The position numbers and the translations under genes are program-made. Of a stretch of 44,500 nt of DNA, positions 32,761 to 40,941 are shown piece after piece (position 1 is the first letter of the stretch; each line of letters starts with the position of its first letter). Under the pieces are notes generated by a model, which saw only the letters and a program-made list of their open reading frames with translations, had not been told where the DNA came from and did no database searches. This DNA comes from Nocardia niwae NBRC 108934 = DSM 45340 (GTDB taxonomy: Bacteria; Actinomycetota; Actinomycetes; Mycobacteriales; Mycobacteriaceae), in assembly GCF_001613465.1 (NCBI RefSeq), contig NZ_BDCK01000055.1, positions 1-44,500 of the forward strand, written 5' to 3'.

Positions 32761-33369
32761 GTGTCCGCTCTACCGTTGATCTTCACCGCCGGCTGGGCCA
32801 GCGGCGTGAACGCCTACGCCGTGGTTCTGCTGCTCGGCCTCTTCGGCCGGTTCGGCTTCACCGACTCGGTTCCGGAAGCGTTGCAGCGCACCGACGTCCT
32901 GATCGCGGCGGCGGTGTTGTTCCTCATCGAGGCCGTGGCCGACAAGATCCCGTATCTCGACTCGTTCTGGGACGCGGTGCACACCGTCGTGCGCCCGATC
33001 GCGGGCGCTGTGGTCGCGGCCCTGCTGGCCGGACAGGACGGCTCGCTGCCGGAACTCGCCGCGGGCGCGGTCGGCGGAACGGCTGCGCTGGTGAGCCACC
33101 TGGTCAAGGCGGGGACCAGGATGGCGGTCAACACCTCCCCCGAGCCCGCCAGCAACATCGTGGTGAGCACCGCAGAGGACGTGACCGTGGCCGGCGTGGT
33201 CACCCTCGCCGTGTTCCATCCGCTGACCGCCGCGGTGATCGCGGCCGTGCTGCTCGTCATCGGGGTGGCGCTGGTGTACTTCTGCGCCAGCCGGATCCGT
33301 CGCTATCTGCGGCGGCGGCGCGCCCGCCGGGCAGCGCGCGCAGGCGACCGCGCTCTGGTCGCGGAATGA
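32761..33369 (+). CDS. DUF4126 integral membrane protein
   Basis: 202 residues from a GTG start. About five hydrophobic segments are seen (LPLIFTAGWASGVNAYAVVLLLGLFG; VLIAAAVLFLIEAVADKIPYLDSF; IAGAVVAALLAG; VAGVVTLAVFHPL; AVIAAVLLVIGVALVYF). The N-terminal SGVNAYAVVLLLGL and VADKIPYLDSFWDAVHTVVRP blocks are those of the DUF4126 family. The C-terminal tail is highly basic (RRYLRRRRARRAARAG) and should be cytosolic. Function unknown. The gene faces the DUF4254 gene and is followed by a strong hairpin. Confidence 0.85.
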   Translation: MSALPLIFTAGWASGVNAYAVVLLLGLFGRFGFTDSVPEALQRTDVLIAAAVLFLIEAVADKIPYLDSFWDAVHTVVRPIAGAVVAALLAGQDGSLPELAAGAVGGTAALVSHLVKAGTRMAVNTSPEPASNIVVSTAEDVTVAGVVTLAVFHPLTAAVIAAVLLVIGVALVYFCASRIRRYLRRRRARRAARAGDRALVAE

Positions 33370-33393
33370 TTGCCAGGTAGCGGAACCCTCACG

Positions 33394-33426
33394 GGCGTGC
33401 CGCGCCAGTCGACCACGCGGCACGCC
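33394..33426. terminator. Bidirectional hairpin terminator
   Basis: Perfect 11-bp stem (33394-33404 with 33416-33426) with an 11-base loop, located between two convergent genes and 24 bases after the DUF4126 stop. Confidence 0.75.
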
Positions 33427-33585
33427 GGGCGGGGCGCCCCGTTGCGCCCGCCGTCACTGTGCCGGCGACAGGACCACCCGGGGAAGCCACTGGTCGGGTG
33501 ACTCGGCACCGGGATGTCGCCATTCGGACGAGTGACGCTGCGGGGCAGTGTCACTACCGCGGACGAGACCTCCGTCGCGACGAAA

Positions 33586-34029
33586 TCATTGTTCGGGCAA
33601 ACGGCGGCGGCCACCGGCCACGTCGGTTACCAGATCAGTGTACCCGTCGACGAGTTCGGCCAGTTGGTACCAATGCTTATGGGTATTGTCGCTGCGCCCG
33701 CCCTCGATGTGAATGACCTGATTGGCGTCCACCCAGCTACGCGCCATCCGGTCCACCACGGCGCCGAGGCTTTCGGTGTGCAGCGAGGCCCCGTTACGGT
33801 GCTGCGGGATCTCCTGCGCGACCCAGTCGTTGATGTCGTCGACGAGTTCGCGGCGCCTGCAGTCTATTTCGGCGATGAGTGCGGCGTCCGCCACCTGCAC
33901 GCGGCGCTGATGCAGCTCGGCGAGTGCGTGTGCGGACCGCAGCAGTTCCCGGTCTTGGAAACGACGCCCTTGGAAAGCACACAGCAATTGCGGTGCGGTC
34001 GGTAAGACGCCGACGGTCGGCGCGCTCAC
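33586..34029 (-). CDS. DUF4254-type conserved protein
   Basis: 147 residues from the GTG at 34029, with GGAG upstream. The pattern LPTAPQLLCAFQG, then LAELHQRRVQ, RRRELVDDINDWVAQEIP, LHTESLGAVVDRMA and YQLAELVDGYTDLVTDVAGGRRRLP fits the DUF4254 proteins found mostly in Nocardia and relatives, often in several copies. It is soluble and helical, with no known activity. The upstream region contains a long inverted repeat at 34153-34180 that could regulate it. Third-position G/C looks lower than in the neighbours (for example CTTATG and GGTATT codons), which may hint at later acquisition. Confidence 0.72.
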   Translation of the reverse strand: MSAPTVGVLPTAPQLLCAFQGRRFQDRELLRSAHALAELHQRRVQVADAALIAEIDCRRRELVDDINDWVAQEIPQHRNGASLHTESLGAVVDRMARSWVDANQVIHIEGGRSDNTHKHWYQLAELVDGYTDLVTDVAGGRRRLPEQ

Positions 34030-34486
34030 CGCCGCACTCCGAGTTCACCCGACACCAACGCTCTTTGTACCAACATAATTGGCTCTCGATTCGGTTATCC
34101 CGGCCATCGGATCGGTTGTCACAACTAGGCTAGCTGGATCATGCACGTACAGATGCAAGAACGCAAGATTGCGTCTGCATTTCTGCGGTCAAGGCCTCCT
34201 GACAGCACCTGAACGCCGAGAGCACACCGGCCGCAACCGTTTTCGGCACGGGAGCCGACCGATTACCGACCCGGACGGCGAGGGCGAACACACTCCTTGT
34301 TCCCGACCCCCGGTCGGCATTCGGGGCCACACGCCCGCCCGCGAGTACGAATTCACCCACCACTGCGGACCTTCGGTCACCGGCAGTGTGCCGATGACGC
34401 GCACCGGACCCGGCGACGCGAGCACTGCGACCGATCGCGAAGCGGTGCACCGGTCTTCAGCGTGCTCGCCGACCGCCAGGCCACAA
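34030..34486. other. Intergenic stretch without a convincing gene
   Basis: 457 bp between the DUF1304 stop and the DUF4254 start. The frames here have mixed composition and no recognisable protein. It is less GC-rich near 34060-34190 and contains the inverted repeat at 34153-34180. Promoter elements for the DUF4254 gene are expected in this part. Confidence 0.6.
34153..34180. promoter_or_regulatory. Extended inverted repeat upstream of the DUF4254 gene
   Basis: ACGCAA-GA-TTGCGT (34161-34174) is a perfect palindrome. It is flanked by ATGCA (34153-34157) and TGCAT (34176-34180), which continue the symmetry with a slight offset. It looks like a dimeric regulator site. Confidence 0.5.
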
Positions 34487-34867
34487 TCAGAGCTGGGTCG
34501 CGGCCGCGAGCAGCGTCAGCGCGGGCAGCGCGCCCTGCACCACCGCGCCTCTGGCGAAACGGCGGTCGTGCGCCACCAGGACCACCGCCGCGGCCAGCAT
34601 CGACCCGCATCCGGCGAGCACCAGCGCCCACCCGGCCTCCGGTATCGACCGCAGGATCGCCACGCCGACGAGTGTCACCACCGCCAGAAACAGGTTGTAG
34701 AAGCCCTGATTGAACGCCCACGGCCGCGCCGAGGACAGTTCGGCTTCCGACAGCCGGAAGACCCCCCGATACACCTTGGGGTCACCGAACCGCACAGACT
34801 CCATGACGAAGATGCCGACATGGAGCACAGCGGCCGCGGCGGCGAACACTTGTACCACCCAGAGCAT
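34487..34867 (-). CDS. DUF1304 small membrane protein
   Basis: 126 residues, with a perfect AGGAGG before the ATG. Four hydrophobic segments alternate with short loops. The family stretch MLWVVQVFAAAAAVLHVGIFVMESVRFG, then RPWAFNQGFYNLFLAVVTLVG, identifies DUF1304, a group of four-helix inner-membrane proteins of unknown function. The conserved NQGxYN motif is present. It lies downstream of the amidohydrolase gene on the same strand (158 bp apart); co-transcription is uncertain. Confidence 0.87.
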   Translation of the reverse strand: MLWVVQVFAAAAAVLHVGIFVMESVRFGDPKVYRGVFRLSEAELSSARPWAFNQGFYNLFLAVVTLVGVAILRSIPEAGWALVLAGCGSMLAAAVVLVAHDRRFARGAVVQGALPALTLLAAATQL

Positions 34868-35025
34868 TCGACCTCCTCACGATGCGCCGACCGGGAAGAC
34901 CGGCAACCGATCATCCGGTGTTCCGCACGACGGCCCGGTCGACTCCGGCGCGCCGAGGCATCCTATGGGCTCGAGCCGGGAAAGCTCGCGCAACACACCG
35001 CCGACACGCCGCCACGCGAATTCGG

Positions 35026-35841
35026 TCAACCGGCCAGTCCGAAAACGCGGCGGGCGTTGCCGTCCAGGTACAACTCGCGGGTCTCGTCGTCGAGACCGAG
35101 GGCCGCGAAGCCGTCGAGCGCGTGCTGCGGGAAGATCATCGGATAGTTCGTGCCGAACAGCACCTTCCGGCGCCCGCTGCCGGACTTCATATACGAGACC
35201 AGTTCCGCTGGAAAGCGTTTCGTCGTGTACGCCGAGGTGTCGATGACGACGTTCTCGTGCTTGCGCGCGACCGCGATCATCTCCTCGGTCCACGGATAAC
35301 CGATGTGCCCGCAGACGATCGTCAGCTCCGGGAAGTCGAGGGCGATCTGGTCGATGTACGGGATGGGGCGACCGGTATCCGACGGGCGCAACGGACCCGT
35401 GTGCCCCACCTGCGTACAGAACGGGATCCCCGCATCGACACAGGCCGCGAACAGCGGATAGAAACGCCGATCCGTCGGCGGCAACTCCCACAGCCACGGG
35501 AGTACCCGCAGCCCCTTGAACCCTTGGTCCACGCGGCGGCGCAGTTCCCGTACCGCTTCCATCGGCCTGCGCAGGTCCACCGACGCGATGGGAAGCAGGC
35601 GATCGGGCGCCTCGGCCACCCAGGCCGCGACCTCGTCGTTGGAGATGAGCACGCCTTCCGGCGCGTGCCAGGCCGAGATGAGCGCCCGGTCGACGCCCGC
35701 GGCGTCCATCGCGTCGAGGGTGACCGACAGGGGGATCTCGTCGGTCGGTATCACCGCTCCGGTCCACCGACGCAGCGAGTCGAACATGTCGTTGGCCAGG
35801 AATCGCCGGGTCGGGTGTTGCGCCCAGACGTCGATCGTCAT
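35026..35841 (-). CDS. Amidohydrolase-2 family metal-dependent hydrolase
   Basis: 271 residues from the ATG at 35841. The TIM-barrel features are LISAWHAPEG, LLPIASVDLRRP, GFKGLRVLPWLW, IPFCTQVGHTGP, LTIVCGHIGYPWTEEMIAVA, VVIDTSAYT, and KVLFGTNYPMIFP near the end. In related decarboxylases (aminocarboxymuconate semialdehyde decarboxylase group), His in a QVGHTG-like strand, His in CGHIG and Asp in FGTDYP bind metal. Here the last position reads GTNYP (Asn) and the N-terminal HxH is DVWAQHP, so the metal site is unusual. A CAGAAT box six bases upstream may give a leaderless start. Substrate unknown. Confidence 0.82.
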   Translation of the reverse strand: MTIDVWAQHPTRRFLANDMFDSLRRWTGAVIPTDEIPLSVTLDAMDAAGVDRALISAWHAPEGVLISNDEVAAWVAEAPDRLLPIASVDLRRPMEAVRELRRRVDQGFKGLRVLPWLWELPPTDRRFYPLFAACVDAGIPFCTQVGHTGPLRPSDTGRPIPYIDQIALDFPELTIVCGHIGYPWTEEMIAVARKHENVVIDTSAYTTKRFPAELVSYMKSGSGRRKVLFGTNYPMIFPQHALDGFAALGLDDETRELYLDGNARRVFGLAG

Positions 35842-36093
35842 GCGCGGATTCTGGCACACGTCGTAGCACCGGACGTCGCTCCGACGCCCTCCGAAAGACC
35901 TTCCCACCCGCCGGCACGACTCCCCTCGCGTTGCCGGTGTCCGGCTGCCACCCCACAACCACGGCATCACTGCGGCACAGGACCCGCTTCTACCTCATCT
36001 TCTATACCGAACGTATTAACAAGGACGAGGTTCGCTGGGCATAAACTGGGTATCTACCCGCAGGACCACAGACATCCGACGCAGAGCAGGGCC

Positions 36094-39000
36094 ATGGCCG
36101 GTTCGGACCCGTTCGCCACACAGCACGATCGGCCTCCAGGGATCGAGCGGGAACTGGAGGGCGCGGGTCTCGACGACCCCGAAGTGATCGGCAAGGGCGG
36201 CTTCGGCGTCGTCTACCGCTGCAGGCAGCGGGCGTTGAATCGCAGCGTCGCGGTCAAGGTTCTCACCGCGCGACCGGATCTCGAACCCGAGAATGTCGAA
36301 CGGTTCCTGCGCGAACAGCAGGCCATGGGCGCGCTGTCGGGGCATCCGAACATCGTGCCGATCCTGCAGGTGGGGACCACCCGCAGCGGACGGCCCTACC
36401 TGGTGATGCCGTATCACTCGCACGGCTCGCTGGAAGACCGTATTCGCCGGGAGGGTTTTCTGCCGTTGCCCGAGGCGATCGGGATCACCGTGAAGCTGGC
36501 CGGCGCGTTGGAGACCGCGCACCGGGCGGGCATTCTGCACCGCGACATCAAACCGGGGAATGTCCTGCTCACCGACTACGGCGAGCCGCAACTCACCGAT
36601 TTCGGCATCGCCCGCATCGAAGGCGGATTCGAGACCACTACGGGCGTGGTGACCGGGTCGCCCGCGTTCACCGCGCCGGAGGTGCTGCGCTCCGGCGTCC
36701 CGTCGGTCGCCTCGGACGTCTACGGCCTCGGCGCGACCCTGTTCGCCATGATCACCGGGCACGCGGCATACGAGCGTCGTTCCGGCGAGCAGGTAGTCGC
36801 GCAGTTCCTCCGCATCGCCGCCGACCCGCTGCCGGATCTGCGGCTCGACGGCATCCCCGACGAGGTGGCGGCCGCCATCGAGACCAGCATGGCGCACAAT
36901 CCCGCGGACCGTCCGCCCTCGGCCGCCGCGTTCGGCGAGATGCTGCGCGATATCCAGCGCGGCAACGACATGCAGGTCGAGCACATGACACTGCCCGCGG
37001 GTGACCGGCCCGCGCCCGAAGACCTCAGCACACGGCCGTTGACCGCCACCGCGCGGTTCTCCACTCCGCATCCGAAGACACCGCCGACGCCCGAGACCAA
37101 GTTCCGCCCGGCGATGCCGACTCGGCCGCTGGTCCAGCGTGCGCGCCTGATCGACGCGCTGCAGACCGTGCCGCCGCCGCGCCTGGCCGTCATCCACGCC
37201 CCGGCCGGGTTCGGCAAGAGCACCCTGGCGGCCCAGTGGGCCAAGCGTCTCGCCGAGACCGAGAAGGTGGCGGTGGCCTGGTTGAACGTCGACCGGGACG
37301 ACAACAACGTCGTCTGGTTGCTGACCCATCTGATCGAGGCGTTCAACCGCGTGAGCCCAGCGCTGGCCCCGGACCTCACGCCCGTCCTCGAGGAGGGCGA
37401 CGCCGCTGCCGCGCGCTACGTGCTCACCACGCTGATCGACGCGATCCACGCCCGCGACGAGCGATTCGCCCTGGTGATCGACGACTGGGATCGGATCACC
37501 GATCCCGCCGCCGTCGAGGCCCTGCACTACCTGATCGAGGAGGGTCCGCAACATTTGCAGATCATCCTGACCAGCCGGTCGCTGGAAGGGTTGCCGCTCG
37601 GCACCATGCGCGTCCGTCACCAGCTCGTCGAAATCGATGCCGCCGCACTGCGATTCGATGCCGAGGAGGCGCGGACGTTCCTCGCCGAGCAAACCGGCCT
37701 CACCCTGGCCGACGCCGAGAGCGCCGAGCTGCGCGACTACACCGAAGGCTGGGCGGCGGCCCTGCAATTGGCCTCGCTGTCGCTGCGCGAGCACCCGGAC
37801 CCGGCCTCGCTGATCGCGCACCTGTCCGGTCGCAACCATGCCATCGCCGAGTACCTGGCCGAGAACGTGCTGGACACCGTCGAACCCGAGCTACGCGACG
37901 TTCTCCTGAAAACCTCCCTCCCCGAACGAGTCTCCGGCAGTCTGGCCACGGCTCTCACCGGAAGGCCGCACGGACAGGACCTGCTGGAGAATCTCGAACG
38001 CCGCAATCTGTTCCTGCGGCGAGTCGACGAGAGCGGCGACTGGTTCCGCTACCACCATCTGTTCGCCGAGTTTCTGCGCCAGCGACTGGAGCGAGACCAT
38101 CCCGACGAGGTCGCCGCGCTGCATCGCACGGCGGCGAAATGGTTCGGCGATCACGGGATGCTCAGCGAGGCCATCGACCACGCGCTGGCCGGTGACGACG
38201 GCGAGATGGCCGTCGACATCCTCGAGGCGAAAGCCCGCGCTCTGGTGCAGGACGCGCAACTCGCGACCTTCCTCGGCCTGCTCGCGAAACTTCCGCCCGC
38301 GGCCGCCGCCGCGCGCCCGCGGTTGCAGATCGCGATCGCGTGGACCCACGTGGTGCTGCGGCAGCCCACGGAGCTGCACGCCGCGTTGCGGCTGGTGCGC
38401 GCGGCGCTGGACAAGGCCCCGGTCGACGACCCCGATCTGGCACTCGAGGCCGACCTCGTCGAGTGCGTGGAACGCGCGTTCGGCGACCGTCCCGAAGGCG
38501 TGGACGCCGTGGTCGGCAAATGTCTGGGCCGCGCCGACACGCTGGGGCCGTGGGTGCTGTGCGAGGCCGCGAACCTCGCCGCATTCTCCGCGTTCAGCCG
38601 GTTCGACTACGACGGGGCGCGCGAATGGCACGACTGGGCCACCCCGTTCTACCGGCAGACCCGCAGCACGTTCATCCTGATGTACAGCCACAGCCTGGTC
38701 GGCGTCGCGGCGCGCGAACAGCTCGACATCGCGACGGCGGAACGCAGCTTCCGCACCGCATTCGACATCGCCACCACCTCCTCCGGCCCCCGTTCCTACG
38801 CCGCTCGTCTGGCGGGCGCTCTGCTCGGTGAGTTGCTCTACGAACGCGATCAGCTCGCCGCGGCCGAGCGCCTGCTCGACGAAGCGGGCAGGCTCGGCAC
38901 CGAGGGCGGCCCGGTCGACTTCCTGATGGCGAACTACGCCACCGGCGCCCGGATCAAGTCCCTGCGCGGCGACCTGGCGGCCGCCGCGCGACGGTTGGAC

Positions 39001-39516
39001 GAAGGCGCGGAGGTGGCGCAGGCCCTGAAGCTGCCGCGACTGGCCACCCGCGTCGCGAATGAGCAGGTCCGGCTGGGCCTGACGGCCACCTATGTCACCG
39101 AACCGCCGGCCGGTGAGAGCGGCATCGCCACGATGGCCGCGGAGATGCGCGAGGATTCCGCGATCCGCATGCTGCTGCGTTCGGGCGCCGCCAAACGGGT
39201 TGTCACCGCCTCGGCGCGCGCCCGGCAGTTGCGGGATTCGATCGACGCCGATCGCCGCCCGCGAGCCGCAGCGCAGGCGTCGCTGCTGCTGGCTTCCTGT
39301 CTCGCGGCGGCCGGCCGGACCGAAGAGGCGAAGGACGAGCTGGTCCCGGTGGTGGTCCGGTACGCCGAAGCCGGGCTCATCCGGCCGCTGGTCGACGAGG
39401 GGCACCTGGTCATGTCGCTGTTGCACAGCTTGGACTACGACTCGCGTGAGGGACGGTGGCCCGAGGAACGGCCGATGGTCTCGCCGAGGTTCCTGCACCG
39501 ATTGCTGGCCCGCTGA
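36094..39516 (+). CDS. pknK: PknK-type Ser/Thr kinase with MalT-like ATPase/TPR region
   Basis: 1,140 residues from the ATG at 36094. The kinase domain (about 28-290) has Gly-loop IGKGGFGVV (32-40), Lys55 in VAVKVL, HRDIKPGN (149-156), DFG (169-171), activation-loop Thr cluster 181-183 and APE (194-196). After a Pro/Thr linker comes a STAND/MalT-like ATPase with P-loop HAPAGFGKST (about 367-376), FALVIDDWDRI as Walker B, and long helical TPR-like repeats. No C-terminal LuxR helix-turn-helix is seen. There is no transmembrane segment, so it is a soluble kinase like mycobacterial PknK, which controls growth and transcription via phosphorylation. Partner unknown. It converges on the diguanylate cyclase gene, 27 bp away. 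Confidence 0.93.
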   Translation: MAGSDPFATQHDRPPGIERELEGAGLDDPEVIGKGGFGVVYRCRQRALNRSVAVKVLTARPDLEPENVERFLREQQAMGALSGHPNIVPILQVGTTRSGRPYLVMPYHSHGSLEDRIRREGFLPLPEAIGITVKLAGALETAHRAGILHRDIKPGNVLLTDYGEPQLTDFGIARIEGGFETTTGVVTGSPAFTAPEVLRSGVPSVASDVYGLGATLFAMITGHAAYERRSGEQVVAQFLRIAADPLPDLRLDGIPDEVAAAIETSMAHNPADRPPSAAAFGEMLRDIQRGNDMQVEHMTLPAGDRPAPEDLSTRPLTATARFSTPHPKTPPTPETKFRPAMPTRPLVQRARLIDALQTVPPPRLAVIHAPAGFGKSTLAAQWAKRLAETEKVAVAWLNVDRDDNNVVWLLTHLIEAFNRVSPALAPDLTPVLEEGDAAAARYVLTTLIDAIHARDERFALVIDDWDRITDPAAVEALHYLIEEGPQHLQIILTSRSLEGLPLGTMRVRHQLVEIDAAALRFDAEEARTFLAEQTGLTLADAESAELRDYTEGWAAALQLASLSLREHPDPASLIAHLSGRNHAIAEYLAENVLDTVEPELRDVLLKTSLPERVSGSLATALTGRPHGQDLLENLERRNLFLRRVDESGDWFRYHHLFAEFLRQRLERDHPDEVAALHRTAAKWFGDHGMLSEAIDHALAGDDGEMAVDILEAKARALVQDAQLATFLGLLAKLPPAAAAARPRLQIAIAWTHVVLRQPTELHAALRLVRAALDKAPVDDPDLALEADLVECVERAFGDRPEGVDAVVGKCLGRADTLGPWVLCEAANLAAFSAFSRFDYDGAREWHDWATPFYRQTRSTFILMYSHSLVGVAAREQLDIATAERSFRTAFDIATTSSGPRSYAARLAGALLGELLYERDQLAAAERLLDEAGRLGTEGGPVDFLMANYATGARIKSLRGDLAAAARRLDEGAEVAQALKLPRLATRVANEQVRLGLTATYVTEPPAGESGIATMAAEMREDSAIRMLLRSGAAKRVVTASARARQLRDSIDADRRPRAAAQASLLLASCLAAAGRTEEAKDELVPVVVRYAEAGLIRPLVDEGHLVMSLLHSLDYDSREGRWPEERPMVSPRFLHRLLAR

Positions 39517-39543
39517 ACCGTCGCGCGATATCGTCTCCGCTGC

Positions 39544-40824
39544 TCACAACACCGGTTGCGGACCTCGTGAGGTGTCGGTGTCCAGGATGTGCAACACCCA
39601 CCGGCCCTTACCGTCGGCTTTCGCCCGGTAGAGGCCGGTATCGGCGGCGTCGAGCAGCGATTCGGCGTCCGCGCCCGCCACCGCCGTGACTACCGCGCCG
39701 ATGCTGATCGACATGCGTAGTCGCCGGTCACCGGCCGTGATGGGGTCGACCAGCGCCTCGAGCAGGCTGTTCGCCACGGTTGCCACCCGGTGGTCGCTGG
39801 CAGGCGGCGGGATCAGCGCGACGAACTCGTCGCCGCCGATGCGGGCGACCAGGCACCCCGATCCGCGCACACTGTCCTGCAGGCGCCCGGCGACCGCGGT
39901 CAAGATCTGGTCGCCGGTGCCGTGGCCGTAGCGGTCGTTGATGTGTTTGAAGCGGTCGATGTCGACGAAACACAACCCCGCGCGGTCCCCGTTGCGGGCC
40001 TCGGCGATCATCGCGTCGATCCGTTCGATGAGATGCCGCCGGTTCGGCAGTCCGGTGAGCGGGTCGTGGCGGGCCTGCCGATGCAGCTCCTCGCGCATCC
40101 GGTGCTGCTCGGTGACGTCCTCGCCGACCGCGAGCAGATAGTCGCTCTGTCCGTCGACGCCCTTGACGAAGGTGATGGCGAACGACGCCCACCCATAGCT
40201 GTCGTCGGCGCGACGGATCCGCTGTTCCAGTTTCACCGTGCCCGCCCCGGCGGGGACCAGCTTCTCGTACACCAGCGTGCGGATGCCCTCGCGGTCGTTG
40301 GGGTGCGCGAAGTCGTAGACCGACACCCCGCGCAAGGCTTCCGCCGGGACGCCGATCATCTCGGCCAAGCCCCGGTTGACGTCCAGCAGCGTGCCGTCGG
40401 TGTCACCGATGGCGATCGCGATCGCCGCGTTGTCGAACACGACGCGGAACCGTTCGTCGTAGGACCGGCGCGCGTCGCTGGCGGCGTGTTGCGATTGCGC
40501 CTCGTAGCCCTGACCGACGGCCGCGAGCAGTGCCGCGAGCCGCCGCCCGGTGTCCGGAGCCGTCTCGCGTTCGGCCAGCCCGTACAGCACCTGCGCGGAC
40601 GTACTGGGCACGGCCGCTCCGGCCAGCCCGGCGGAGGCCAGCCGCGCGCCCACGCGAAGCCCGACGCTCGCGTCGAAGGGTTCGGCTTCCAGGCCGGAAA
40701 CCAGCTCCTCGACCATCCCGAGCAGCACGACCTCGGGGTCCGGTACGGACACCGACCCATCGGTGACGGCCTGTAGCGCGCGCCACCACAATTTCGCCAT
40801 CCTGGCGAGTTCGATCTGTTCCAC
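39544..40824 (-). CDS. PAS-GGDEF diguanylate cyclase
   Basis: 426 residues from the GTG at 40824, preceded by GAGGGG. Layout: a helical N-terminal part (about 1-125) with no recognised domain, a PAS domain (FRVVFDNAAIAIAIGDTDGTLLDVNRGLAEMIG, then YGWASFAITFVKG), and a GGDEF domain with DPLTGLPNRRHLIERI, FVDIDRFKHINDRYGHGTGD and active-site RIGGDEF. It should make cyclic di-GMP from two GTP in response to a signal at the PAS domain. The RxxD inhibitory site five residues before GGDEF is absent (the residues there read RGSGC), so product inhibition is probably weak. No EAL domain, no membrane segment. Confidence 0.93.
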   Translation of the reverse strand: MEQIELARMAKLWWRALQAVTDGSVSVPDPEVVLLGMVEELVSGLEAEPFDASVGLRVGARLASAGLAGAAVPSTSAQVLYGLAERETAPDTGRRLAALLAAVGQGYEAQSQHAASDARRSYDERFRVVFDNAAIAIAIGDTDGTLLDVNRGLAEMIGVPAEALRGVSVYDFAHPNDREGIRTLVYEKLVPAGAGTVKLEQRIRRADDSYGWASFAITFVKGVDGQSDYLLAVGEDVTEQHRMREELHRQARHDPLTGLPNRRHLIERIDAMIAEARNGDRAGLCFVDIDRFKHINDRYGHGTGDQILTAVAGRLQDSVRGSGCLVARIGGDEFVALIPPPASDHRVATVANSLLEALVDPITAGDRRLRMSISIGAVVTAVAGADAESLLDAADTGLYRAKADGKGRWVLHILDTDTSRGPQPVL

Positions 40825-40941
40825 CGCAACCCCCTCACCATTCAGGCCGGAGATAGCCCCCGACGCATCGTATCCACACATGTTCGAGACCGTCGAGTAC
40901 TGCCGCCCGGAAGCATTCCCAGGCATGGTGAGGAGGGCGGG

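Noticed and set aside
34139..34450. 103-residue minus-strand frame
   Set aside because: Arg/Ser-rich composition without family features; it lies across the palindrome and has no ribosome site.
34882..36093. Upstream extension of the PknK frame
   Set aside because: It is antisense to the amidohydrolase gene; the ATG at 36094 begins just before the kinase domain as in the family.
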